Below, one piece after another: positions 11,276 to 22,061 of a DNA stretch of 64,000 bases. The notes beneath the pieces were generated by a model that was given only the letters and a program-made list of their open reading frames with translations, did no database searches and was not told the DNA's origin. The translations under genes and the position numbers were made by a program. The stretch covers positions 84,998,245 to 85,062,244 of the forward strand of contig NC_134461.1 in assembly GCF_047948215.1 (NCBI RefSeq), given 5' to 3'. The DNA is from Lycorma delicatula (Eukaryota > Arthropoda > Insecta > Hemiptera > Fulgoridae). The first letter of the stretch is position 1. The number at the start of each line of letters is the position of its first letter.

Positions 11276-14200
11276 CCTCAGAATTCTTTCAGACTACATC
11301 GATTTTCATGAAAATTTGTAATTAAGCTTATCTAATCTTCTGCTTCAAAATGTATATATTTCTGATGTGTGCTTTTTGTTTTTTGGAGGTGAAAACTACC
11401 CCTTGTTAAAAAAATTCAAAAACCATAGATTTAAATATTTCATAGATTGAAATCATGTTTAAATATGTAGATTAAACAATCTTTTATTTGTGGACTATAA
11501 TTTATGATGTTTTACTATATTTCAACCCTTAGAAATCACTCCTTATGATGAAATTAAAAAAAGAATTAGTTTTTATCAATTTGAAATATTTTAATGGTGT
11601 ATTTATAATGAATTAAAAATCCATTTACTGTTTATAATATAATTTATGATTTATTGCAATGTTTCACCCAGATGAAACAATGCTAAAAAAAATTAATTTC
11701 TCACTGTTTGGATAACCACTTCAAAACTTTTTCAATGAATATACTGCTGTAGGAACATTCTGTTTTCCTAACTTCAGGAAATAAATTTCTTTGTCGACCT
11801 TAGCTCTGGTACTCAAAATTACTAAGACATCAAAATCTTCCGCTACTATAACTTTTTGTAATCTCGAGTTATCCTGAATGGCAATTTCATCTATTAATTT
11901 GTCAGCTTCCCCTTTTGCTTGGTAGCATTTGATAGACCTTTATTTTGTAATTTCTTAATAATATATTTTATAAATCTGCTTTTATTTTTGTAGTTTGATA
12001 AAAATTTATCTTGACTAATAATTACTGATAAAAATTGACATGCTCTGAAAATTTCACTGAAAAAAATGCAATTGATTTTTCAATGATAACTCCATAATTT
12101 TTAAGCTAACCAATCGTTCAAAAAGACTTTTGCTGGGAATTTCAAGGGCTACAAGGCATGTAAAGTTCAGATTCCTTGAGCCCGTCGTTTTTAAAATTTT
12201 TGTGTTTAAAGGGCTTGGTAAGGTGGTCCTTGCACGCAAATGTTCAAAACTCATAACAGTGATATCTCAATCAATTTTTATTCAGTAATTTCAGTCAATT
12301 TTTATTCAATTTAAAATTTTCAGTAAAAAAATAACTAAATTCTTGTATTCTAGCATTTTTAGGTATTTTCTTATTTTTTTTAATTATTATGAAAAAAGAA
12401 AATTTTTTAAGAAATTTCAAAAAAGTTTTCAAATTTGAATCAACCTTTTTTTTCAAATCTAGGCATTCCAAACCGGTCAAACTTCTAAAACATTTTGTTA
12501 GTACTTAAATAAAGTAAATTGTAAAAGGATTATGTTCAATTCCAATTCTTGCGAAAAATTCATTTGTTTCTTTGCTGTTTTTTCTACGAAAAAGCGAGAC
12601 AACAATTTTATTTTCATCATAACTCCGTTAGTTTTCATGCTAATGACTTTTACCAAAGCTAATTTTAAAGGTCTTTTCAAGTTCTCTGAAAAATATCCGA
12701 TAAGTTTTTCTCAAAAAATTTTCCGTTATTTAACATTAAAAGTTCTATTTCAGTTCCCGGTTAACAAAAAGTTACCTTCAAAAAGGCATAACTCGGTTTG
12801 TATTGAGTCTACAGAAATAAAAAAAAATCTCTTTGCTATTTTATAAGCTTCATTTTTTGATAATAATTTTTTAACTCAAAAAGCATTGACTCTACAAAAG
12901 ATTTTTATGAAAATTTTTTGCTTAGAATTTATTTCTCTATCGATTTCTGTGGTTATTTTGAATTTAAAAATTTCCACCCCCGAGAAAGTTGGCATCCACT
13001 CCATGGTAAAAGCACACATTGGCACTGTATAAATTTTGTTTCTTGAGCTATTTCCTAATTACTGTCCAAATTTCACGTCAATCGGCTTTGTCCGAAATAA
13101 TTCTAAGCGAAAAACCGTCAAACACTGGACTAAAATCTGGAATGCTTTCCCATAGGGAGTAAAGTGCTACTATAGAGTTATTTTTTTAAATTCATTCCTA
13201 AGGGGTAGAAAAGGAGTTTAACAATCTGAGCAAAAGTCTTGCTGACTCAACCATCACTAATAATTTTCCTACTTTCCAGATAGCTAGATGGAGTATGGAA
13301 CAAGGAATAATTATTCTTGTTTACAACCCTTAAGTGATTATGTAAAATCCTTAGTTGATATTAAGACTGAGATAATTAAAAACTTGAAACTTGGAAAATA
13401 TATACCCTTTAAGAAGTAAGTGATTGTTACAAAGAGATTATTTTTAGGCATTCCGAATAGGTTGAAAAGTGATTAAAACCAGTTATATTTTTAAACTGGA
13501 TTGGCCTAATCGCTAAATTATTCATAACTAATTCTTACTTTTCTTGACTATATACCAAAGTTTTTCCTATTTATTCCAAAGAAATCCTCAGGAAATGTAG
13601 GATATAATTGAACTGAATTTATTGAGGTAAAACGTATGTATTATGAGAGATTGCATAATACACAAAACATAAGTTCCGGATAACTACTATTTGAACTTGT
13701 CTGGGGACCTATTGATTAAATTTACAATATTTATATAATAATAAAATAATTTACAATACTTATACTAGAAAGACATAATGATAGTGTACACTTTTATTCA
13801 TTTCTCTACCATGAGGATTAAATTATCTGTTTGTCCATTGTTATATTCGGATAGAAATTCTTTGGTCTTTAATACATTCGGACTAAATTTACTTAGTACA
13901 TCTTGTCTCATTCTAGAGTTCAGAATATTCAAAAATTTTGGTCAGGTAAATAAAAGGCTTCTTCTGAAAATTCTTCATGCACCTTGGAATCTATACTATA
14001 TTGTCTTTTGTATTTCTAGTGTAATGGTTGTAAATAATTTTCCTTGATATATTATTGCAAACAATGTGCTTCACTGCCGCTAGACAGTATATAATTTGTA
14101 TGTTGATCAGCCCACTTTTGTCATATAATTCAGAGATGTTTTTCTTTATACCTTTTTTGTTTATGAGATCTTTTTCGTATACACTCTAATAATTTACTTG

Positions 14201-14290
14201 TGAATCACATTCAGAGATGAGAGAACATTGTTCCTCATGCTTCCATAACAATGGCAACAATGCCACATTGCAGAACAAAATAAACAATTC
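11276..14290. other. Non-coding stretch, partly repeat-like
   Basis: No gene seen. About 12050-13160 is enriched in phrases such as AAAGTTACCTTCAAAAAGG and CACGTCAATCGGCTTTGTCC that look like a dispersed repeat. I cannot name its class and found no terminal repeats. Short open frames here have no recognisable content. Confidence 0.3.
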
Positions 14291-14299
14291 CGTAATATA

Positions 14300-14990
14300 C
14301 AGTAGCATGCAAATTAATCTCATCACAGATGTTATTTAATACAAGTAAAAGTGACTTTATTTAGAAAAAAAATCAACCTATACAATTTGTAAATACCTAG
14401 TAATTAATAATAATATGTTCTCTTTTATTCTTAATCACTTCATGTATATGATTTGGCATTGATTCAACAAGTGTACTACACATATTTTTGATTTCTTCAT
14501 TATGAAACCATACCAATATTATTGTTTTAATGAGATCAATAATTTTTTGACTTATGCCCAAAGATTTTTAACTAGGTTTAAGTTTGGGGAGTTGGCTAGC
14601 CACGGAAGCACTTTTACATTTTGTTCTTCAAAAACTTCTTCCCTTTTTTTGGCAGTATGGCCCTAAATCTTGTTGGAACGTTCTGTTGACTTGTGGGAAT
14701 TCCTTTTGAAATCGTGTCACAACCCTTTCCTTCAGAATTTTTATATAGCCATTACTTTTCAACAATCTCACTAATAATCAATCCTGTGTTGGAGTAGTTT
14801 TTCTTTTACAGGCACATTTGTGTTACCTTTGAGGTGAAAAGGAACCAGTTTTTTTTAAATTTAAAAAATAAAATTATTTACTATCCCTATTCCAACATCC
14901 ACTCAGAACATATTTGTTGTTGTGTAATAATAGTATGCTCAGAAAGAGAAACAATTTTTGAACACTTTCTTGGAGTTATGTCCATTATTA
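14300..14990 (-). mobile_element. Second Tc1-like transposon relic, minus strand
   Basis: The left end, next to TA at 14298-14299, reads CAGTAGCATGCAAATTAAT and aligns with the end at 7133. On the minus strand the transposase pieces include FQQDLGPYCQKKG (second catalytic Asp region), VLPWLANSPNLNLVKNLW (decayed NPIENLW box, with Glu replaced by Lys) and LVESMPNHIHEVIKNK near the C-terminus. The catalytic Glu is lost and stops are frequent, so it is a dead copy. Confidence 0.72.
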
Positions 14991-16280
14991 TAATTAAAGA
15001 CACATAGAACAAAAAATACGATTTTGTAATAAAAAAATGAAATAGACTTTCACAAAACACTATTTATTACATAAAAATTACCAAATAACAAAAAAAAGGA
15101 AAGGTAGAAAGATGGAACTTGAAATTCAGCACAATAAATCCAAAATTTGATGAAACATTTCTGGTTTTCCAGATAAAAGTGAGAATTTGGGTCTAAAATG
15201 TATTTCAATAATATCTGGAAGAAATTTTTGGCTCACATATAACCTTGTTGTCTGTCAGTTTGTATTAAAGAGGAATTATCAATTAGATAACCAATCAATA
15301 AGTTTATGAACTTTATCTTTTGAGGACCTGTCAGTTTATAAAAGGATTGAGGCTGTGAAAATAACATAAGTTTCTAAGTGTTTGTAGTTTGCTTATAGGT
15401 CTGTAACAAATTGTATAATATGCATCATGCAAACATAAGTAAAAAATTCATCAGAATACTGACAAAGAAATGCCTGATAAATTTAAAAATAACTTTTTAA
15501 TAGATTTACATTAAAATGCTACTGGACACAAAGATGCACAATGCTTGGTAAGATTTGTAAGATTGTTACACTTCAGGGTGATTTTAAGATTACATAAAGC
15601 TTGTTACTTGAAATGGAAATATAGGCCTGATTTTTACTCCTCAACAAAATTGCTTCTTTTTTAGATGAACAAAATTATTTTACAATTTAGATGTTTTTTA
15701 GAGTTTTTTTTTTTATTTCAAGTAAATATTTTAAATAACTGTAGACTTTTAAAATAAACTTATGAAAATTTCTAGAAAAAATTCCAACAAATGTTTTTTA
15801 TGAAATAAAACTGGCATTTAAAAGTATTATTTTTACCAAAATCAATCATAAAAAAGAAGAAAATAAATAACATAATCAGCCTTAGTAAAATTGGAGTGAA
15901 GGTTTTTTTTGCATAAGTACACTAAAAATACTTTGTTTTCAAAATTTATTTGGAGATAACATCAACAAAAGTTATTTGATTTTTATTTCATTAATTAAAA
16001 TAACAGTTACATGGATAATTAAACAAAAGTCATGCATCAATATTATTGTTAAAGATATTTTATTTTAAATACAGTGTACATTTTTTCTGTTTTTTAATAA
16101 GTTTTGTTTATAACATATGCATATACAGATTAAGTTATAATTTTTATAACATATACATATTATTTACATACACTGGTTTTTATTTAATTAATTATTCGTT
16201 TTGTATAAAATTTGAAGAGTGTTATGTTGATTAATTTTAAAAATAATAGTAACACATTAAAACTAACATTATGAAATATT
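14991..16280. other. AT-rich DNA upstream of the Cys-rich gene
   Basis: No gene or element seen. Promoter and 5' UTR of the gene starting at 16281 should lie in its right part, but no TATA, Inr or CCAAT arrangement stands out from the AT-rich background. Confidence 0.35.
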
Positions 16281-18047
16281 ATGCAAAAAACTTCTACTAC
16301 TTGCCAACCAGGATCAATCAGAAAGTGTAAATGTCCAGCATGTTTACCAATACCTAGAAGTCAAGCAAATCTAATATTATTTAAAAATTGTGAATGTAAA
16401 TGTGAATTAATACCAACCGAACAGTATAATGAATTTATTGAAAATGTGGACAAAAAATTACGTAATAGAATTGTATATACTTGTGAGTGTAATGGCTGTA
16501 AACCAAGAGTACGTAAAAATAAAATATGGGCTTGTTTTTGTGTAAATTCTAAACCAAGATATGAGCCAAATTTAATAATATCTGATGTTTTAAAAAATTT
16601 ACATAAATACAGTATTTTAAATAAAAGTGAAAATGGATGCTCAAGAAAACAGATCATTAAAGATGCTAATGAAAATTTGAGCCAGAAATTATCTTTGCAA
16701 TCATCATCAATATCCAATGTAAGTGATATAGAAATTAGAAAAACCAATAAAAAATCAGTTGGACCATTTAGTACCACTGGTGATATAGAACCAATCAAAA
16801 CCAGCCAACTAAAACCAATTGAATTTGGATCAGCAACAGTTAGGGTTACAGAAAGTGGTAGTTCTATCAAATTACCTTCAAATTATAAATCTAATGAAAA
16901 TTTAGTTGTAGAAAAACCTTCAACTGTCATAAAATTTTTAGAATCAAATTATACTACTGATGACAAACTACCATCAGATAAAGATAAAGATAAACCTACA
17001 AGTAACAGTAAGCAAATACCATTAAACAAAATGAGTTTTTTTTTACGAAAATGTTCTAAAGATAAAATGAAGGATAAGAAAAGTAGTGAAAGTTCAGAAA
17101 GCAGTAAAAAAAAGGTGAAAAAAAAGGGTAAAAAGAAAAGTAAACGAGACAAAGAAAAAGAAGAAATCGAAGCTGCTGAAGAAACTGAAATAGCTACTAA
17201 AAACTTAGAAGTAGATGATGACACATTAGTATTAGTTGAAACAATAGAAGGAAAAGTAGTGAAAAGGAAAAAAATTTTGTCACAAGATCCAAATTTGATG
17301 TATTATTCAAAATATATATCTGAAAATGATACAAAACGTATAATATATGCTATACATAGACTATTACATAATTATGTTATGTTCAGATGCTATGATCAAA
17401 ATGCAACTGTAACTTTCATTAATGAATTTTTTTTGGATAAGCTATCAGAAGGGTTAGATCTGTTTTTAAAGTATGCTTACTTTTATGATCCATATTATCA
17501 ACCTATATCATTCAAACGACGCTATGGTTATATTGAAGTACATATTAAAATTGGAACTGGTGAACTATATGCTAATGAACATAGAATGTTTAAAAAAGTA
17601 TTTCTTGTTATATTTCACAGAGGTAGAGTTAAATATGTTTTGACTAAAGTTGATAAACCTGGTCGTATGGTACCTGTGGAATATACTTATGCTGTATTTC
17701 AAAATTTGGGCAGAGATGTTTGGTGCCGTGTTGATTTTATAACTCGTGTTGTTAATAGAAATTTTAGAAGAATTTCTCATAGAACAATCGAAGCATTATA
17801 TGATACATTGATAGATGATGAACAAGGCTTCTATAAAGTTTCTAGTTCTCTTGAGGAACTGTGGACTTGTATAGATTTTGATACCGAATTAGAAAGTTGG
17901 TCAAAGACAGAAAGGGGCCAGTTTACAAAAATGATGAGAATAGAATCAGATCCTTATGTTAAAGAACACCTAAAATTTGTACCGTCTCTTGAAAAGAAGT
18001 TGGATGATGACAGAAGACGAAGTAAACCTAAATATATTAAAATATAA
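16281..18047 (+). CDS. Uncharacterised 588-aa Cys-cluster/Lys-rich protein
   Basis: A single uninterrupted frame of 588 codons in very AT-rich DNA, by far the longest in the window, so almost certainly a real gene or a terminal exon of one. I do not recognise the family. Residues 8-87 hold a cysteine cluster: CxCxxC (C16, C18, C21), CxCxC (C37, C39, C41), CxCxxC (C68, C70, C73) and CxC (C85, C87), which suggests metal binding. Residues about 90-250 are Ser/Thr/Asn-rich and probably disordered. Residues about 258-310 form a Ser/Lys block (KKKVKKKGKKKSKRDKEKEE) that passes into an acidic segment. Residues about 336-588 look globular, mixed alpha/beta, with many aromatic residues and a C-terminal basic tail. 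There is no signal peptide or membrane segment. The first ATG of the frame was taken as the start, and an upstream exon is possible. A similar layout is seen in some insect testis-biased DUF proteins, but this was not verified. Confidence 0.85.
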   Translation: MQKTSTTCQPGSIRKCKCPACLPIPRSQANLILFKNCECKCELIPTEQYNEFIENVDKKLRNRIVYTCECNGCKPRVRKNKIWACFCVNSKPRYEPNLIISDVLKNLHKYSILNKSENGCSRKQIIKDANENLSQKLSLQSSSISNVSDIEIRKTNKKSVGPFSTTGDIEPIKTSQLKPIEFGSATVRVTESGSSIKLPSNYKSNENLVVEKPSTVIKFLESNYTTDDKLPSDKDKDKPTSNSKQIPLNKMSFFLRKCSKDKMKDKKSSESSESSKKKVKKKGKKKSKRDKEKEEIEAAEETEIATKNLEVDDDTLVLVETIEGKVVKRKKILSQDPNLMYYSKYISENDTKRIIYAIHRLLHNYVMFRCYDQNATVTFINEFFLDKLSEGLDLFLKYAYFYDPYYQPISFKRRYGYIEVHIKIGTGELYANEHRMFKKVFLVIFHRGRVKYVLTKVDKPGRMVPVEYTYAVFQNLGRDVWCRVDFITRVVNRNFRRISHRTIEALYDTLIDDEQGFYKVSSSLEELWTCIDFDTELESWSKTERGQFTKMMRIESDPYVKEHLKFVPSLEKKLDDDRRRSKPKYIKI

Positions 18048-18366
18048 ACACACTTGCATCATCATTATACTTACATAACCATATACAAGTGGGATCATTT
18101 AATACTGAAGACTTGGGTTGTAATCTTTATTTTACATTAGAAAATATGGTTTAAATAGTCTTGAACTTTTTAGACAGGAACTTTGTGTTTTGGTATGGGA
18201 AAGAAAACCAAATAACTTACCCCACTATACAGTATAAATATAAAGAAAAAAATATGTATTAAGATATTTTTTTCTTTTGTACTAAAACAGTAGTATATTT
18301 ATGATGATGACTAACTAAACCGAAAACGCTTTTATCATATCCTTTACCATTTTAACATCATTAATC

Positions 18367-18372
18367 AATAAA
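18367..18372 (+). terminator. AATAAA poly(A) signal candidate for the 588-aa gene
   Basis: First canonical AATAAA after the stop codon at 18045-18047, about 320 bases downstream. The 3' UTR between is AT-rich with no other signal as good. AATAAA is frequent by chance at this composition. Confidence 0.35.
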
Positions 18373-18439
18373 TCACCCAAATATGTCTGTTAAAAATCTA
18401 AAACAATTAAATACATCTATACCCAACCAAGATCTGAAG

Positions 18440-18466
18440 AAAGCGTGATACTTTTAATCACGCTTT
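18440..18466. repeat. Perfect 10-bp stem-loop
   Basis: AAAGCGTGAT (18440-18449) pairs exactly with ATCACGCTTT (18457-18466) across a 7-base loop, just beyond the poly(A) signal of the Cys-rich gene. No function can be assigned. Confidence 0.6.
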
Positions 18467-18649
18467 TAGTTAATAATTATTTTCATACATAATCAGGTGA
18501 TATACATACATAATTAGTTTAATAAATTTCTAATATATAAATATAACATCTTCCAAAGCTTTCACAATTTCTTGATTATTTTTTCTGCTACATCCATATT
18601 GTTCCTGTATCTAAATGTATTTTTTTTTATATTTCGGGCATTAACTATG

Positions 18650-18768
18650 GTGATTTAGCCTTAATAGAAATTTGTAGCATATGAAAAATGCCATGCCTGA
18701 CCAGGATTCGAACCCAGGACCTCTGAATGAAAGGCCAAAACTCTACCATTCCGCCACAGAGATCAGGT
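18650..18768 (-). mobile_element. tRNA-derived SINE (family B), minus strand
   Basis: On the minus strand the head reads TGTGGCGGAATGGTAGAG (A box), then GGTTCGAATCCTGG (B box), and continues into the body with AAAAATGCC-type sequence (inverse of GGCATTTTTCATATGC). The cloverleaf is incomplete and the segment runs on without a tRNA 3' end, so this is a SINE and not a tRNA gene. A second, more decayed copy lies at 50178-50286. Confidence 0.8.
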
Positions 18769-18792
18769 GATGGGATTATTATTATGCACCGT

Positions 18793-19410
18793 CCACACAG
18801 ATTACTTCAATAACTAACTAATCAGAATACCGTATTTTCCTAACAGATCAAAAGCACGATTACGATTGAGCAATCAAAAAGTCAACCAATTCCAACTGTA
18901 AAAGGAACGATCAATTATTATATAGTAAATTCGAACCAATCACAATGTTTGATTTTTAACCAATAATAAGGCGTGACTAAAATTTACCAGTTGGAATACA
19001 ACAAATTTTTACCGATGAAATTCGTAACACCCCTGAATGCTGATAACACTATGATATACAAACACAAAACTTGATATTTTATCAGACTCAAGATTGAGAA
19101 CCATCCACACAACAGTTAATTTTTACAAAAACAAAAGAGGGAGAATTATCATCACCTTTATTTTATCCGATAAGCGTAACAGTAATAAATGTTAACCAAT
19201 CCAAATGTATTTATGATTTAGTATTACCCACCTGCGTAAAAGTAATGAAATATGACCCATACACGATTCTAATCTTCTGAAAGCAAATCCGATAAAAAAT
19301 TAACCAACGGCAGTACACATTTATCTTTGCATATCGCAGATTATACTTAAGTTTTAACTTCCCCACAGATTACTTCAGTAATCTGAAACTATTCAGAAAA
19401 CTGTATTTTT
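18793..19410. repeat. About 45-bp direct repeats bracketing a CCAAT-rich segment
   Basis: 18793-18838 and 19374-19410 share CACAGATTACTTCA plus TCAGAA and GTATTTT in the same order. Between them the string AACCAA recurs (near 18892, 18935, 18959, 19195 and 19303), mostly as CCAAT. Class unknown: it may be the remains of an element whose ends are the direct repeats. Confidence 0.45.
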
Positions 19411-19439
19411 AAAAATATTTACGTAGATTTTATTTAAAA

Positions 19440-19758
19440 AATTATATTTATTCGTTTTAAATTGGAAGGTAGACATGCTCAACGTTTCTTCTGAATAATT
19501 ATCTAATAGAACTTGTCTTACGTCGCTTAATAAGCGTTACGAGCATTAATAATTGCTATTAATTTTCAAATTAGTTATTTAAGCTTTGCCAAAATATGGA
19601 ATATAGATAATCATTTTAAAAATCGTCAGGGTTATCTCTGAGATAGAATTTAGCAATTAATGCATTACATGAAGTGGTAAATTGAACCAATACTGATGGA
19701 TCTCCCGAAAAATCAGGAACCGCCCCAAATATTTATTTTCAACTTCTGATGAAGCCAT
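19440..19758 (-). pseudogene. gag N-terminal fragment, frameshifted
   Basis: From the ATG at 19758 (minus strand) the frame gives MASSEVENKY, then must shift by one base to continue as AVPDFSGDPSVLVQFTTSC. This pattern (P-x-F-x-G-D-P-x-x-L) is typical of the gag start of insect gypsy/Ty3-like elements. A stop follows after the RDNPDDF segment near 19618. More diverged gag-like sequence continues to about 19440. It is an inactive fragment and nothing of pol or env follows. Confidence 0.55.
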
Positions 19759-20386
19759 TTTTTACAAATTATTATTTAATTACTTTGATTAAATTATTTT
19801 ACTTAATTATTCTTGTGTTCCAAAAATTATTTTAAAAAATTCTTCACAGAATTATACAAAATTAAATTTATATATACAAATATCAAACTATATTCTACTA
19901 AATGTTTTCTTTCTTACAGTACTAATTTTTTATTATATACACGGTGTCGTTGTGTTTGTTTATTGGGTTACTTTTTATTTGTTTATTGGTTACGAGTGTT
20001 AGATTTATTCCCTCGTTAATGGATTGTTGCCTTCGATGAGTGGTCATCGATCAGGATTATGTCCGCTAATTCTGTCAACGGGATACAGCTTGTAAAGATA
20101 TCCGAATTTCTACGTTGCTGAAATTTTTGAAGATTCAATCGATTGAGTTACTTGGTCGATTGTTGCCTTCGATGTAGACTCCATGAATAATATGCTTTCT
20201 CGTTCTCAGTTTTCTCTGCAGGGAAGAATTATATCCCTTAACTCTTCAAGAAAAATTTATAACTTCAAAACGATTTGAGATCGAAGAAATTATATTCATT
20301 AACTTCTTGAGATGATTTATTTAGTTCCCTTCATTAATTATTTGAAAATCAAAACTGATACCATATGCGATGATACAATTTGACAT

Positions 20387-20403
20387 GTCCTACCGACTGC
20401 GCC
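20387..20403 (-). other. Primer-binding site (tRNA-Ser type)
   Basis: The minus strand reads GGCGCAGTCGGTAGGAC. It is the 3'-end complement used by 17.6/297-like insect gypsy elements that prime with tRNA-Ser, as I recall them. Its position directly inside the LTR fits. Confidence 0.7.
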
Positions 20404-20408
20404 GGTTA

Positions 20409-20764
20409 TGTCAATACAAACGATGCCTTCTTTTCAAAAAAGGATTTTTATTTTAATGTTAAAAATAGTATACATTTACTTGAACAATTAAGATATATTA
20501 TTATTGAATATGCACTTCAATAATTTATAATCATTACAACTGGCGTACATGCTATTGTAAATAACTATTAGAACGTTAATAATTTAACGAAGGAGTACAT
20601 AAAAAACGTCGTTTCTTAAGTAGTACTGAGTAAAAATTATATTATTAAGACAAAATTATATTATTATTATTAAGATGTAGCTGCAATACATTCCTGAACG
20701 TAATGATTTCTAGGAAATTAATGATAGCCAGTTGCGCGTAGCAATTATCAATGATGTGTCAACA
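20409..20764 (-). repeat. Probable 5' LTR (TG...CA), 356 bp
   Basis: On the minus strand it begins TGTTGACACATC and ends GTATTGACA, with an AATAAA signal shortly before the 3' end, and is followed within five bases by a primer-binding site. No second copy is in the window, so the borders rest on TG/CA termini and on position alone. Confidence 0.55.
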
Positions 20765-20788
20765 ACTTACTGAATTATAACATATATA

Positions 20789-22061
20789 CGAGGGACATAA
20801 CATTTTTAGTGAAGTAAATGCTTAATACAGGCAATTGAAACTTTTGTAAGTGTTAGTTGGCATCCTTTCGAGCGTGATCAACTTTTCGATTATTATTTAC
20901 ATAAACATAACCTCTAAAGTCATAGTTACGATGGTGTGTGTCCGCTCTAAGAAAGTACTTTTGAAGTATAGCGCTCTGTGATTCGACTTTTACTTTCGGA
21001 AAGTGTACAACCGTCAGATATATTCTCTCGGATGAATAAATAATACGGTAGTAGGTGCATGAACCGTGCGTGTTTTTACGCGCGGGTGGAAGAATTTAAG
21101 AGCAGCCGCAAAACCGTAACCGGTGAGCACCGTTCCGGGCGTCCGGTATAGTGTCGATCTCGGCGTTAGATTCTCGTATTGATTCACTTATCCAAGAAGA
21201 CCGACGACGTTACAGTTGAAAAAATTGCTGAAAAATGTCGAGTAAGTGTTGGTACAACTCATTCCATCATCCAAAACAAACTGAACTACCGTAAGACTTG
21301 TGCAAGGCGGGTACCCAGAGAACTTACCGTTCATCACAAAGCCGAGAGATTTCGCATTTGCACCGAACTCAGAAATCGTTTCAATAGCGAATATGAGGCA
21401 TTTTTGGACAGGATTTTAACCTGTGATGCATCATTTTGAGCTGGAGTCCAAACGTCGAAGCGTGCAGTGAAATGCCCGAAATCGCCTGTCCGTAAGAAAT
21501 TCAAAACGCTACCATCGGCTGGTAAGGTCATATTAACGAACTTTTAGAGTGCCCGTGGTCCAGTTTTCAGTGATTATTTGGAGGAGCAACGCACTATCAA
21601 TAGCCTTTACTACTCGGCCATGACTGAGAACAAAGTCAAGCCCGCGTTGATGAGGAAATGTCCGGGATGGTAGAGGAAAGTCGTACTTCTTATTCAAGAC
21701 AACGTTCGACCTCATACGGCACAACTGACGCTGAGGCAAAGTGGGTTGGGAGCTCCTACTTCATCCTTCTTATAGCTCTAACCTTGAACCTTCGGATTTT
21801 TATCTGTTTGGTCCGATGAAAGAAACTTTACGTGGCATCAAGTTCAACGACAACGAAAAGGTAAAGAAAAAAGTACAAAACTGGTTTCGAGATCAAGGTA
21901 AAGTATTCTTCGCTGAGGGGATAAGACTTGTAAAAAGATGAGACAAGTGCACAGAAGTTGATGGGGATTACTTAGAAAAGTAGACAAAAAAATTGTATTT
22001 ATTTAATAATCCATTTTTTTCTGTAGAGCGAATTGTCATTTTAACTATTGAATTACCCTCG
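20789..22061 (+). mobile_element. mariner transposon with TIRs and TA duplication, decayed
   Basis: TA at 20787-20788 and 22062-22063 bracket a 1,273-bp element whose ends start CGAGGG and finish CCCTCG in inverse. Inside, a plus-strand transposase survives in pieces: an HTH linker (FKSSRKTVTGEHRSGRP near 21090-21150), IAEKCRVSVGTTHSIIQNKL and LNYRKTCARRVPRELT (21179-21439), and the last catalytic region LEPSDFYLFGPMKETLRG (21741-21941). Frameshifts and stops are numerous. The ends are shared in type with the element at 2832 but the transposases differ. Confidence 0.88.
21100..21941 (+). pseudogene. Broken mariner transposase
   Basis: Remnant of the mariner at 20789-22061. The best part, 21179-21439, has the second DNA-binding helix-turn-helix and the linker leading to the catalytic core, ending at ILTCDASF, where the family has TGDETW with the first catalytic Asp. 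A Cys replaces the Gly and an Ala replaces the Glu. The middle is out of frame (stop codons near 21440-21740). The C-terminal part from 21741 has SNLEPSDFYLFGPMKE, with Asp-Leu-Ala-Pro altered to Asn-Leu-Glu-Pro, so the last catalytic Asp is lost. It cannot be functional. Confidence 0.75.

Larger units (their letters stand above)
19440..20764 (-). mobile_element. 5' part of a gypsy-like LTR retrotransposon, minus strand
   Basis: Reading leftwards on the minus strand: LTR (20764-20409), primer-binding site (20403-20387), a leader of about 630 bases, then the start of gag (about 19758). Everything beyond the gag N-terminus is missing: no protease, reverse transcriptase, integrase or second LTR is found before the SINE at 18768. 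The leader has a 17-bp direct repeat (20022-20038 and 20158-20174). A mariner is inserted 24 bases beyond the LTR. Confidence 0.65.

Noticed and set aside
13778..14047. 89-codon open frame (+)
   Set aside because: No motif, no homology that I recognise, composition like the background; expected by chance.
18690..18768. tRNA gene on the minus strand
   Set aside because: A and B boxes are present, but the cloverleaf does not close and the sequence runs on into a SINE body; a second copy exists at 50178.
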